64,000 bases of DNA from NCBI GenBank assembly GCA_947498765.1, contig CANMLG010000044.1, positions 1-64,000 of the forward strand. The letters run 5' to 3'. This document shows, one piece after another, positions 47,742-56,700 of the stretch (its first letter is position 1; every line of letters starts with the position of its first letter). Below the pieces are notes generated by a model. That model was not told the origin of the DNA. It saw only the letters and a list, made by a program, of their open reading frames with translations, and did no database searches. The DNA comes from an uncultured Aquimarina sp. Its GTDB lineage: Bacteria > Bacteroidota > Bacteroidia > Flavobacteriales > Flavobacteriaceae. A program made the position numbers and the translations under genes.

Positions 47742-48503
47742 CTACCTCACAAAAACAGGTTCATTATCCTTAACGGTATATTCTTCGCTAAAAGCATACC
47801 CATCCAAATTAAAAGCTTTTAAATGATCCATGCTTTCTACATCATTTTCAATTAAATAACGACTCATAGTACCTCGCGCCTTTTTGGCATAAAAACTAAT
47901 AATTTTTAGCTTATCATTTTTCCAATCTTTAAAAACAGGAGTAATAACAGGTACTTTTAGTGTTTTTTTATCCACTGCTTTAAAATATTCATTACTGGCT
48001 AAATTCACAAAAAGTTCTTGGTCCTGTAATTCTTTATTTAAGTGAGTTGCTATGCTTTGTTTCCAAAACTCATATAAATTTTTAGTACCATTTGCCCCAA
48101 ACTTTGTTCCCATTTCCAAACGATAGGGCTGTATTAAATCTAGAGGTTTAAGCAAACCATACAAACCCGATAAAATACGAAGCTTATCCTGCATTTTTTC
48201 AATATTAGCCTCCGATAGTTGATAGGCATCCAGTCCATTATACACATCTCCATTAAACATAAATACAGCAGGACGCGCATTCTCGGTAGTAAACGGTAAT
48301 TGCCAGTCTTGATTTCTTTGCCAATTTAAGTCTGCTAATTTTTCGCTAATATGCATTAGACTTGCCAAATCACTAGGCTTCTTTGCTTTTATTGCTTTAT
48401 TCAAAATTGTTGACTGCTCTAAAAACAATGACTGCGTATGCTTTTCTGTTGGAAGAGCTGTGGTTAAGTCTAATGATTTTGCGGGTGATATTACTATTTT
48501 CAT
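47742..48503 (-). CDS. yaaA: peroxide stress protein YaaA (DUF328)
   Basis: 253 residues, full length. Starts MKIVISPAKSLD and contains FNGDVYNGLDAY, LRILSGLYGLLKPLD and YAKKARGTMSRYLI, all characteristic of YaaA. In E. coli the protein lowers free iron and limits oxidative DNA damage. The stop is followed within seven bases by the heptamer repeat array. Confidence 0.94.
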   Translation of the reverse strand: MKIVISPAKSLDLTTALPTEKHTQSLFLEQSTILNKAIKAKKPSDLASLMHISEKLADLNWQRNQDWQLPFTTENARPAVFMFNGDVYNGLDAYQLSEANIEKMQDKLRILSGLYGLLKPLDLIQPYRLEMGTKFGANGTKNLYEFWKQSIATHLNKELQDQELFVNLASNEYFKAVDKKTLKVPVITPVFKDWKNDKLKIISFYAKKARGTMSRYLIENDVESMDHLKAFNLDGYAFSEEYTVKDNEPVFVR

Positions 48504-48560
48504 AAATGCTATATTATTCTTATGAATTTATGGGTTTGAAATAATCATTAAAATCGATTT

Positions 48561-48737
48561 CTAATAATTTTCCAAATTTGATTTGGTCTCTTCAATACAA
48601 AAAACACCAAAAGCTAATTGTTCTTTGTAATCAAATAGTGTTCCTTTTAAATACAGCAAATTAGCTGTAACTGGAAGCGTTTCCAAAGTTCCAGATTCAG
48701 CACTATTTGGTGACACTAAATATAATTTATCCGACAC
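48561..48737 (-). CDS. possible 58-residue ORF or gene remnant
   Basis: A GTG directly after an in-frame TAA opens 58 codons reading MSDKLYLVSPNSAESGTLET onwards and ending KSNLENY, stop at 48561-48563. The composition looks protein-like (LPVTANLLYLKGTLFDYKEQ). No family recognised. It lies between rluD and yaaA. It may be the tail of a lost gene. Confidence 0.3.
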   Translation of the reverse strand: MSDKLYLVSPNSAESGTLETLPVTANLLYLKGTLFDYKEQLAFGVFCIEETKSNLENY

Positions 48738-48772
48738 TTACTATATCCTATTAGTTATATTTCTAACAAACT

Positions 48773-49810
48773 TTATCCATTATATTGATTACCATATTTA
48801 CGCCAACGTTCCACACAATCATTAATATCACTAGGAATTGGCGCTTCAAAAAACATTTCTTTATTAGTGGTAGGATGAACAAAACCTAAAGTCCGCGCAT
48901 GGAGCGCTTGCCTTGGTAGCGTTTTAAAACAATTATCTACAAACTGTTTGTATTTAGTAAACGTGGTTCCTTTTAATATTTTATCCCCTCCATAACGCTC
49001 ATCATTAAATAAGGTATGCCCAATATGTTTCATATGCACACGTATTTGGTGCGTACGCCCAGTTTCTAACTTACATTTTACCAAAGTAACATAACCTAAA
49101 CGTTCAATTACCTCAAAATGAGTTACTGCTGGTTTTCCTTTATCGGCTTCGTCCCCATCCCAAACGGTATTTTGTAATCTATTTTTAGGATGTCGACCAA
49201 TATTACCTTCAATGGTTCCCAAGTCTTCTTCTATATTTCCCCAAACTAAGGCTACATACTCTCGCTTACTGGTTTTATCAAAAAACTGCTTTGCCAAATG
49301 GGTCATTGCAGCTTCAGTTTTAGCCACCACTAGTAATCCCGACGTATCTTTATCAATTCGATGTACCAATCCTGGACGGTCACTACTGTTATTGGGTAAA
49401 TTTTCAAAATGGTAAATTAAGGCATTAATCAATGTGCCTTCATAATTCCCATGACCCGGATGCACTACCATTCCAGCTTCTTTATTTACCACCAATAGGT
49501 CGTCATCTTCATAAACTACATCGATAGGAATATTTTGCGGGGTTAATAATTGTTCATAAGGCGGGTGGCTAAACATAACACGTACCACATCATTGGGCTT
49601 TACTTTGTAATTCGATTTTACAGGAACTTCATTAACCCAAACACTCCCCTCTTTTGCTGCTTGCTGAATTTTATTACGTGTAGCATTTTCTACAAAATTC
49701 ATTAAAAACTTATCTACCCGTAAAGGAACTTGCCCACTACCCGCTTCAAAACGAAAATGTTCATGTAAATCATCTCTTTCTTCTGGGCCAACTATTTCTT
49801 CCGTACTCAT
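48773..49810 (-). CDS. rluD: 23S rRNA pseudouridine synthase, RluA/RluD family
   Basis: 345 residues from the ATG at 49810 (MSTEEIVGPEE). Upstream ATGs (49831, 49840) would overlap the preceding gene. An N-terminal S4 RNA-binding domain (PLRVDKFLMNFVENATRNKI) is followed by the synthase domain with catalytic Asp in GLVHRIDKDTSGLLV. RluD makes pseudouridines in helix 69 of 23S rRNA; the assignment to RluD rather than RluC/A is by length and S4 domain. It starts 7 bases after the PASTA gene. Confidence 0.9.
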   Translation of the reverse strand: MSTEEIVGPEERDDLHEHFRFEAGSGQVPLRVDKFLMNFVENATRNKIQQAAKEGSVWVNEVPVKSNYKVKPNDVVRVMFSHPPYEQLLTPQNIPIDVVYEDDDLLVVNKEAGMVVHPGHGNYEGTLINALIYHFENLPNNSSDRPGLVHRIDKDTSGLLVVAKTEAAMTHLAKQFFDKTSKREYVALVWGNIEEDLGTIEGNIGRHPKNRLQNTVWDGDEADKGKPAVTHFEVIERLGYVTLVKCKLETGRTHQIRVHMKHIGHTLFNDERYGGDKILKGTTFTKYKQFVDNCFKTLPRQALHARTLGFVHPTTNKEMFFEAPIPSDINDCVERWRKYGNQYNG

Positions 49811-49817
49811 TCCTTTT

Positions 49818-50369
49818 TTATTGTGTTCCATCACCAACAACCAAATCGATTACCGATGTTTTTCTTAAAAAACCTTCTGGCTCTACTACTTCTCCTTTAT
49901 ATTGTAACTCCAAGACCATATCGCGTGCAATATCTGGCCTGTAAATAATTTTCCCCACCTTAAACCCTAAAGCTTTTAATGTAGGTTCAGCTTGCCTTCT
50001 TGTTTTTTGAATTACATTGGGCACCATGATCTTTCTATAATTAGAAGGATTTAATACCAAATATATTTTTCTATTTTCTTTTACAAAACTTCCTGCTTTT
50101 GGATTTTGTTCAATTACCGATGATGGTGGATAGGAAGGGTTAAAATTAGCCGAATCCTGTACTTTGGCCATTAAATTTGAAGTCTCTAACAAGTCTGATG
50201 CTTTTTCTAAGGTTAATTTTTCCAAATCAGGAACTGCTATCCGTTGATCATGATTAGTTTTATAATCCAACCATTTCAAGCCTAAAAAACAAATTAATCC
50301 AACTGCTACCAATGCTAACAGCAATTGATACAAAAAAGCTTTACTATATAAAAAGCGAAAAAAACTCAT
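49818..50369 (-). CDS. PASTA-domain membrane protein
   Basis: 183 residues. One TM helix (about 12-33), then two to three PASTA repeats (AVPDLEKLTLEKASDLL, MVPNVIQKTRRQAEPTLKAL, and a partial third). PASTA domains often bind peptidoglycan fragments. There is no kinase or transpeptidase domain. It is co-directional with rluD and divergent from ddl, a neighbourhood shared by many flavobacteria. Confidence 0.9.
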   Translation of the reverse strand: MSFFRFLYSKAFLYQLLLALVAVGLICFLGLKWLDYKTNHDQRIAVPDLEKLTLEKASDLLETSNLMAKVQDSANFNPSYPPSSVIEQNPKAGSFVKENRKIYLVLNPSNYRKIMVPNVIQKTRRQAEPTLKALGFKVGKIIYRPDIARDMVLELQYKGEVVEPEGFLRKTSVIDLVVGDGTQ

Positions 50370-50450
50370 ATTATAATTTTAAACAAATATACTAAAAGCT
50401 ACCTCGGTTAAAAACACCAAGTAATGATCTATTATTTTAAAGTAATCGTA

Positions 50451-50458
50451 TATTTTTG
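50451..50458 (+). promoter_or_regulatory. -7 promoter element of ddl
   Basis: TATTTTTG matches TAnnTTTG, 34 bases before the ddl ATG, predicting a leader of about 28 bases. Confidence 0.45.
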
Positions 50459-50492
50459 TATCTGTATTACAAAAATGACATAAACTTTATTT

Positions 50493-51467
50493 ATGAAAAA
50501 AAATATTGCCATTTTAATGGGTGGATACTCCAGTGAACATGAAATTTCCATAAAAAGTGGACAAATTGTATACGCCCATCTTTCTAAAAAAAAATACAAC
50601 ACCTATCGCATTGTCATAGACAAAAATGAATGGTATTATTTAAATGATGTTGAAGAGAAAACACCTGTAGATCGCTCTAATTTCACTATACAAATTGATT
50701 CTGAAATCATTGAATTTGATGCAGCTTTTAACACTATTCATGGCACCCCTGGCGAAGACGGTTTATTACAAGCCTATTTTGAATTATTGAATATACCACA
50801 AACAAGTTGTGACCATTACACAGCTGCTATCACTTTTAACAAAAGAGACTGCATTAGTATTTTAAAGGCTTATGGCATTCCTGCCGCTACTAATTATTTT
50901 ATAAACAAAAACGATACTATTCACATTGACGAGATTGTTGAACAAGTAGGTTTACCTTGTTTTATAAAAGCCAACAGATCTGGTAGTAGTTTTGGTGTAT
51001 TAAAAGCCCATACAAAAGAAGATATGCTCCCTGCTTTAAACGAAGCCTTTTTGGTAGATCATGAAGTCATTATTGAATCTTTTTTAAGTGGCACTGAGAT
51101 TTCTGTAGGCGTTGCTTGTTTAAAAGGTGCGCCAAGCGTTTTGGGCATTACTGAAATTGTGACTGAAAATGATTTTTTTGATTATGAAGCAAAATATCTT
51201 GGTAAGTCTGAAGAAATTACTCCTGCACGATTGACTCCAGAGCAAAACAAAGAGGTAGAAGCTTTAACATTAAAAGTGTACAAAGCTTTAAATATGAAAG
51301 GCTTTTCGCGAACTGATTTTATTTTTAACAATGGAAAACCTTATTTTTTAGAAATAAACACCAATCCTGGCTTGAGTGAAGCTAGTATTTTACCTCAACA
51401 GGCTGTAAAAAAAGGAATTTCATTAGCAGAGTTATTTGCCAATGAAGTTGAAGAATGTCTTGGTTAG
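50493..51467 (+). CDS. ddl: D-alanine--D-alanine ligase
   Basis: 324 residues, ATP-grasp enzyme forming D-Ala-D-Ala for peptidoglycan. The N-terminal GGYSSEHEISIKSG, HGTPGEDGLLQ, the ATP-binding FIKANRSGSSFG and the metal-binding FLEINTNPGLSEAS are all in place. Full length. The stop codon at 51465-51467 abuts a heptamer repeat array. coaD follows on the same strand after about 230 bases. Confidence 0.96.
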   Translation: MKKNIAILMGGYSSEHEISIKSGQIVYAHLSKKKYNTYRIVIDKNEWYYLNDVEEKTPVDRSNFTIQIDSEIIEFDAAFNTIHGTPGEDGLLQAYFELLNIPQTSCDHYTAAITFNKRDCISILKAYGIPAATNYFINKNDTIHIDEIVEQVGLPCFIKANRSGSSFGVLKAHTKEDMLPALNEAFLVDHEVIIESFLSGTEISVGVACLKGAPSVLGITEIVTENDFFDYEAKYLGKSEEITPARLTPEQNKEVEALTLKVYKALNMKGFSRTDFIFNNGKPYFLEINTNPGLSEASILPQQAVKKGISLAELFANEVEECLG

Positions 51468-51516
51468 TTGACTGTTGGCTGTTGGCTGTTGGCTGTTGGC
51501 TGTTGGCTGTTGTCAA
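51468..51516. repeat. 7-bp tandem repeat array, unit TTGGCTG
   Basis: Seven units beginning at the base after the ddl stop: TTGACTG, five TTGGCTG, then TTGTCAA. The end units resemble the reverse complement (TTGACAG) of the array at 47681-47734. Confidence 0.95.
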
Positions 51517-51699
51517 TGACTTACCCTATATCTTTAATGCTTTTTTTAGAAAAAATTTCCCCATATGGTTTACAACTTATAATTTGTTTGCTTTAGTAAT
51601 ATCGCCTTAATCAGCATAAAAAAAACTTATTAGCATTCAAAGTATAACTAAAACTTTGTACTTTGTAAGCTGTACTTTAAGATTTAACAAAACAAAAAA

Positions 51700-52155
51700 A
51701 TGCGTAAAGCTATATTTCCTGGTTCATTTGATCCACTTACATTAGGACATTACGATATTATCTCTCGTGGTGCTGAATTATTTGATGAATTGGTGGTTGC
51801 TATTGGAATTAACGCCTCAAAAAAATACATGTTTTCATTGGAAGAGCGTGTTGATTTTATAAAAAAAGCCTTTGCCAATAAAAGTAATATTAGTGTAGTT
51901 ACTTATACAGGTCTTACTGTAGATTTTTGTAAAGAAATTGAAGCAAAATTTATTTTAAGAGGACTACGAAATCCTGCTGATTTTGAATTTGAAAAAGCTA
52001 TTGCTCATACCAACAAAGTACTTACTGGCATTGATACTGTTTTTTTACTAACCTCTGCTAAAACTTCATTTATTAGTAGTAGTATTGTTCGTGATGTTCT
52101 TAGAAACAATGGTGATTATACGGTTTTAGTTCCTGATACGGTTAGGAAGAAATAA
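51700..52155 (+). CDS. coaD: phosphopantetheine adenylyltransferase
   Basis: 151 residues, usual length. The nucleotidyltransferase motif FPGSFDPLTLGHYDII is at the N-terminus, with AKFILRGLRNPADFEFE and the ISSSIVRDV signature near the C-terminus. Converts 4'-phosphopantetheine to dephospho-CoA. It follows ddl. Confidence 0.96.
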   Translation: MRKAIFPGSFDPLTLGHYDIISRGAELFDELVVAIGINASKKYMFSLEERVDFIKKAFANKSNISVVTYTGLTVDFCKEIEAKFILRGLRNPADFEFEKAIAHTNKVLTGIDTVFLLTSAKTSFISSSIVRDVLRNNGDYTVLVPDTVRKK

Positions 52156-52195
52156 TAAAAAAAAATCAATCACTCTAAATTACTTTCTTTTAAAA

Positions 52196-52693
52196 ATGAC
52201 AGATATACTAATAGCTATATTCATTATTATGATTGTAATATCAATAACATTCTCTATATTTTATTTTTTTCTTAATCCACTTTTTCTCAAACCCAAATTC
52301 AACTTTAACAAAACCTACAAATATCTAGAAAATAAAAACTATTCGTTTATTGAATACCGTGAAATTAAGAGAAAAGAAAAAAGACACTTCACTGAAAATA
52401 ATGATTTTTCTCTTAACGATTTATATTTTAAAAAAGCCAGATTCAGAATAATTGCAAAAAATTTAACCGGTAAAGAATTTAAAATTATTTGGTTAGAAAT
52501 CAAAAGATCATTTTCTCTATTTGAGAAAGATCAAATACATTTTTCAGAAGAGCCCAATTCAAAATCCATCTTAAAACTTGAAAACAAATTCAATACTAAT
52601 ATTTTCATCATTAAAGACCAGTGTCCTGCTTGTAATTCAAAAATATACAAAAATGATTCATTTTGCGATGACTGCGGCTTGAGTCTATCTTAA
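52196..52693 (+). CDS. membrane protein with C-terminal zinc ribbon
   Basis: 165 residues. One strongly hydrophobic N-terminal helix (about 4-29), a basic, Lys-rich cytoplasmic-looking middle, and a terminal zinc ribbon with CPAC (C143, C146) and CDDC (C157, C160). Function not recognised. It is 40 bases after coaD on the same strand and may be co-transcribed. The ATG at 52196 is the only reasonable start. Confidence 0.65.
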   Translation: MTDILIAIFIIMIVISITFSIFYFFLNPLFLKPKFNFNKTYKYLENKNYSFIEYREIKRKEKRHFTENNDFSLNDLYFKKARFRIIAKNLTGKEFKIIWLEIKRSFSLFEKDQIHFSEEPNSKSILKLENKFNTNIFIIKDQCPACNSKIYKNDSFCDDCGLSLS

Positions 52694-52832
52694 TTTTTAA
52701 AAAATTAACATGATTCTATATTAGCTTATAAAATAAAACAACAACACAATAAACCATTTGATATACAATATTACAAACTTCACAAATGTTTTTAAACTAA
52801 ATTTATATACTAACTTTAAGAACATTAGCCTT

Positions 52833-53570
52833 ATGAAATACTCAAAATATTTAGCTACTTCTATATTCGCACTAAGTTTTTTAATAGCTTGTTCCAGCGA
52901 TGATGAAAATAATGCAACACCTAACACATCAAAAACACCTACAGAAGCACCCACTGACTCCGGAAGTACTGGAGGTAATGAAAACACACCCACTACTAAA
53001 GAAACTCCAACTTCAGTTAACTCTACTGTAATTGAACAAGATGTTTCTACAACCACTTTAAGTTCTGGTTGGAAAAAATCTAATAGCCTTGCTGGATTTA
53101 CTGGTGACGGATATATTGTATGGGAAGGAACTCCTCAATTTTGGAAAGGCGCTGAACAGATTGGCAAAACAGGTCTTTTAACTTTTCCCATTAAAATTCA
53201 AACTCCAGGTACTTATCAAATACAACTTAAAACCTATATAGCTAAAAAAGACCCAGACAAACCAAACACTGAACATAACGACACTTGGGTTCGTTTACCC
53301 GATGCAGATGATTTTTTTGCAAAAAAAGGAACTAGTATCGTATACCCTAAGGGAAGTGGAAAAACACCAAATCCCGAAGGGGAAAACGGCAACGGTTTTT
53401 TTAAAGCCTACATGAACATTAATGATGAATGGACTTATACAACTGGTACATTTGACAATAATTTCCATGAAATTTTTGCCACTTTTAATGAAACTGGCGA
53501 CTATACTTTTGAAATTGCTCCCAGGTCTGACTTCCATGCCATAGATTCTTTTAAGCTAACATTACAATAA
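52833..53570 (+). CDS. lipoprotein with putative carbohydrate-binding domain
   Basis: 245 residues from the ATG at 52833, where a lipoprotein signal begins (lipobox LIAC, Cys 20); the frame extends upstream without signal character. A Thr/Pro/Ser-rich linker (about 21-75) leads to a beta-sandwich (about 80-245) with GDGYIVWEGTPQFWKGAEQ, NDTWVRLPDADDFFAKKG, GNGFFKAYMN and a closing SDFHAIDSFKLTL. This pattern resembles jelly-roll modules appended to secreted CAZymes in marine Bacteroidetes; sugar binding is inferred. The giant T9SS gene follows after 180 bases. Confidence 0.65.
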   Translation: MKYSKYLATSIFALSFLIACSSDDENNATPNTSKTPTEAPTDSGSTGGNENTPTTKETPTSVNSTVIEQDVSTTTLSSGWKKSNSLAGFTGDGYIVWEGTPQFWKGAEQIGKTGLLTFPIKIQTPGTYQIQLKTYIAKKDPDKPNTEHNDTWVRLPDADDFFAKKGTSIVYPKGSGKTPNPEGENGNGFFKAYMNINDEWTYTTGTFDNNFHEIFATFNETGDYTFEIAPRSDFHAIDSFKLTLQ

Positions 53571-53636
53571 CCTTAAAAAAACAAAGCTTTAATTATCAAC
53601 TTGATAAATAACACACAAATAACAATTCTTATTTAA

Positions 53637-53665
53637 TTGTGTAACAGTATGTTAAAATAATTTTG
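53637..53665 (+). promoter_or_regulatory. promoter of the giant T9SS gene (-33 TTG, -7 TAATTTTG)
   Basis: TTG at 53637-53639 and TAATTTTG at 53658-53665 are separated by 18 bases, fitting the flavobacterial TTG-N17-23-TAnnTTTG consensus. The expected leader is about 80 bases before the ATG at 53752. Confidence 0.55.
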
Positions 53666-53751
53666 TTAAATTTATATTAAAGAAGGTGCTTTCTGCCTTT
53701 TGCAAGTATTCATTAAAACAAATATCAATAACAAATTTTTACACACTAAAA

Positions 53752-56700
53752 ATGAACAGATTTAACCAACACATTATAGCAAGCCTGCTAGTGGCTTGCT
53801 ATGCATTCACGTCTTTTGCGCAAGAAATTAGCTTTAATGCTGTAGGCCTCCAAGGAGAATCTATTAACAATCCAACATCATTAGACTTTGGACCCGATGG
53901 TAAATTGTATGTATCGCAACAAAATGGCGATATTATACAATATGAAATTACTCGAAATAACGCACCACAAGGTCAAGGAACTTTCACAACCTCATCAACA
54001 AATGTGATTGATGTTGTAAAAACCGAAATACCAAACCATACTGATGATGGTGTGGTCACTACTGTTAAACTTAGACAAGTTACAGGCATTCTAACTGCAG
54101 GAACTCCTACCAATCCTGTTATTTATGTTTCTTCATCTGACAATCTTATTGGCGGAGGTGGTAGCGGAAATGATGTAAATCTTGATACTAATTCTGGTGT
54201 TTTATCCAAACTAACCTGGAATGGGAGTACTTGGGATAAGATAGATTTAATTAGAGGTTTACCTCGTTGCGAAGAAAACCACAGTACCAATGGCATGGAC
54301 ATTTTTGAAAAAAATGGAGACATTTTTTTATTACTTCAACAAGGAGGACACACTAACAAAGGAGCACCAAGTAATAACTTTGTAGGTACTCCCGAATACT
54401 ATTTATCCGCAGCCTTATTAATAGTAAATCTTTCTCAATTAGAAAGCATGCCTATATATACAGATCCAAGAACAAACACTGATTATGTATATGATTTACC
54501 TACACTTAATGACCCTAATAGAATAGACATTACAAATACCGATAGCAGATTCCCTTATCCACAAGGACACCCCATGTACAATGCTACAATTGATGTTGGT
54601 GATCCTTTTGGTGGCGATGATGGTTTCAATCAAGCTATTCCTGAAATAGGTGGTCCTGTTCAAATATTTTCTTCAGGATATAGAAATGCTTATGATGTAG
54701 TAATCACTGAAAATGGGAATATATACACTTATGACAATGGCCCAAATACAGGCTGGGGTGGAGTTCCTTTAATTTACAACAGTAATGACCAAAATATTGG
54801 TGATGAAACCACCACTACTTACAATCCTGAAAATGGAGATTATGTAAAAGGAGAATTTAATGAATCTGGCAGCACTGGTTTTGGAGACACCTTACACTTT
54901 ATTGGTACTATTAATGATGCTAATGGCACTTATTACGGAGGTCATCCAAACCCAATTAGAGCCTTTCCTTCTCGAGCTGATATTGTTGATTATCAAAATA
55001 TAGGTGGTACTTGGCAAGAAATTGACAGAAGTAGCCTGTCGGCAAGTTTGGTCGGGGTTTCTGGTTATTTTCAAACTAATTTCACAGTTTCCAATTTCCC
55101 TGATGATACACGTCAAGGTGCCTATGATGTAAATGACACCAATAATAACGATACTAGAATTCTTGATGTTATTAACTCATCAACAAATGGCCTGTGCGAA
55201 TACACTGCTTCTAATTTTTCAAATCAATTAAAAGGAAATTTATTTGCGGCTTCATTTAACGGAAACATTACACGCTATGCACTTTCAAGTACTGGCGACG
55301 GCCTCATAGAAAAGGAAGTTATTTTTAGTGGATTCGGATCAATACCTCTTGATATTATTGCACTACCCGACACACATATTTATGCAGGAACCATTTGGGC
55401 AGTAACTTATGGTGCCGATGACATTACCATTTTTGAACCATCAGAATCTAGTGATTGTATTACTACTACTAATCCAAATTTTGATCCACTGGCGGATTAT
55501 GACAATGATGGATTCACTAATCAAGATGAAATTGATAATGGTACCAATTTTTGCTCTGCGGGGAGTTTCCCCCAAGATAATGATAATGATCAAATTTCGG
55601 ATTTAAATGACAATGATGATGACAATGATGGAATTTTAGATGTTAATGATGCTTTTGCTATTGACCCAGAAAATGGAACTACTACCAATTTACCCATCAG
55701 ATATTCGTTTTTCAACAATGATCCCGGAACTGGTTTTTTTGGATTAGGTTTTACTGGTCTAATGCTAGATCCCTCTGGAAATACCAATTATTTAAATCAA
55801 TTTGACATTGATAATTTATCTTTTGGAGGTGCAGCAGGCAAAGCTTCTATTGATTTGATTTCTGATGGTGATCCAATTAACCAAGTCAATGATCAAGATA
55901 ACGCTTTTCAATTTGGAATTAATGTGGACAACAACTCTCCAAACTTTAGCATTCATACCAAAGTAGAATCGCCTTTTTTTGGAGTTAATGGAGTAGGCAC
56001 ATTTCCCATAAATTATGCTTCTGTTGGGCTTTACATTGGAAATGGAGATCAGGACAACTATATAAAATTAGTCATTTCTAACGGAACAAATCCTAACGAT
56101 GACATTTACGGACTTGAAGTTTTACGAGAAGAAAACGGAAACAATGTACAAAGCACACGATTTAATATTCCTAACATATTATCAGGTAATGCCGTTGAAT
56201 TATACATTTCAGTAAATCCAGGCAATCAAACTGCTCAACCTTATATTAGTACGGACAATGGCAATACCATACAAACTATCGGAAACCCTGTTAGCTTGCC
56301 AGATAGCTTTCTATCATCTACTGACAACCAAGGTATGGCCGTAGGTATAATTTCAACTTCGTTTGGACAAGCCCCTGAATTTTCCGCTGTATGGGATTTT
56401 ATACATATCAACGAAAGTACTACAGACGTTTTAATTGCAGATAGCCAAGAAATTGATTTTGGAATAGCCCAAAGTAATGATAGTGCTATTTTAAAAAATA
56501 TTTCTATTTCTAATTTTAATGACCCAATTGAAGGCAGCGTTAGTATACAAGAAATAAATATTACTGGTATTGACAACAATCTATTTGAATTTGAAGTAAA
56601 CACTCCATTAATTGTTCCTGTTGATGGTGAAGTAATTATTCCTGTAAAATTTAACCCCAACACTACTAGTATTGGTATAAAAAATGCCCAAATTGAAATT

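Noticed and set aside
47637..47822. Plus-strand ORF running through the heptamer array into yaaA
   Set aside because: Its sequence is largely the translated tandem repeat (QLSTVNC units), followed by antisense yaaA; an artefact of the repeat.
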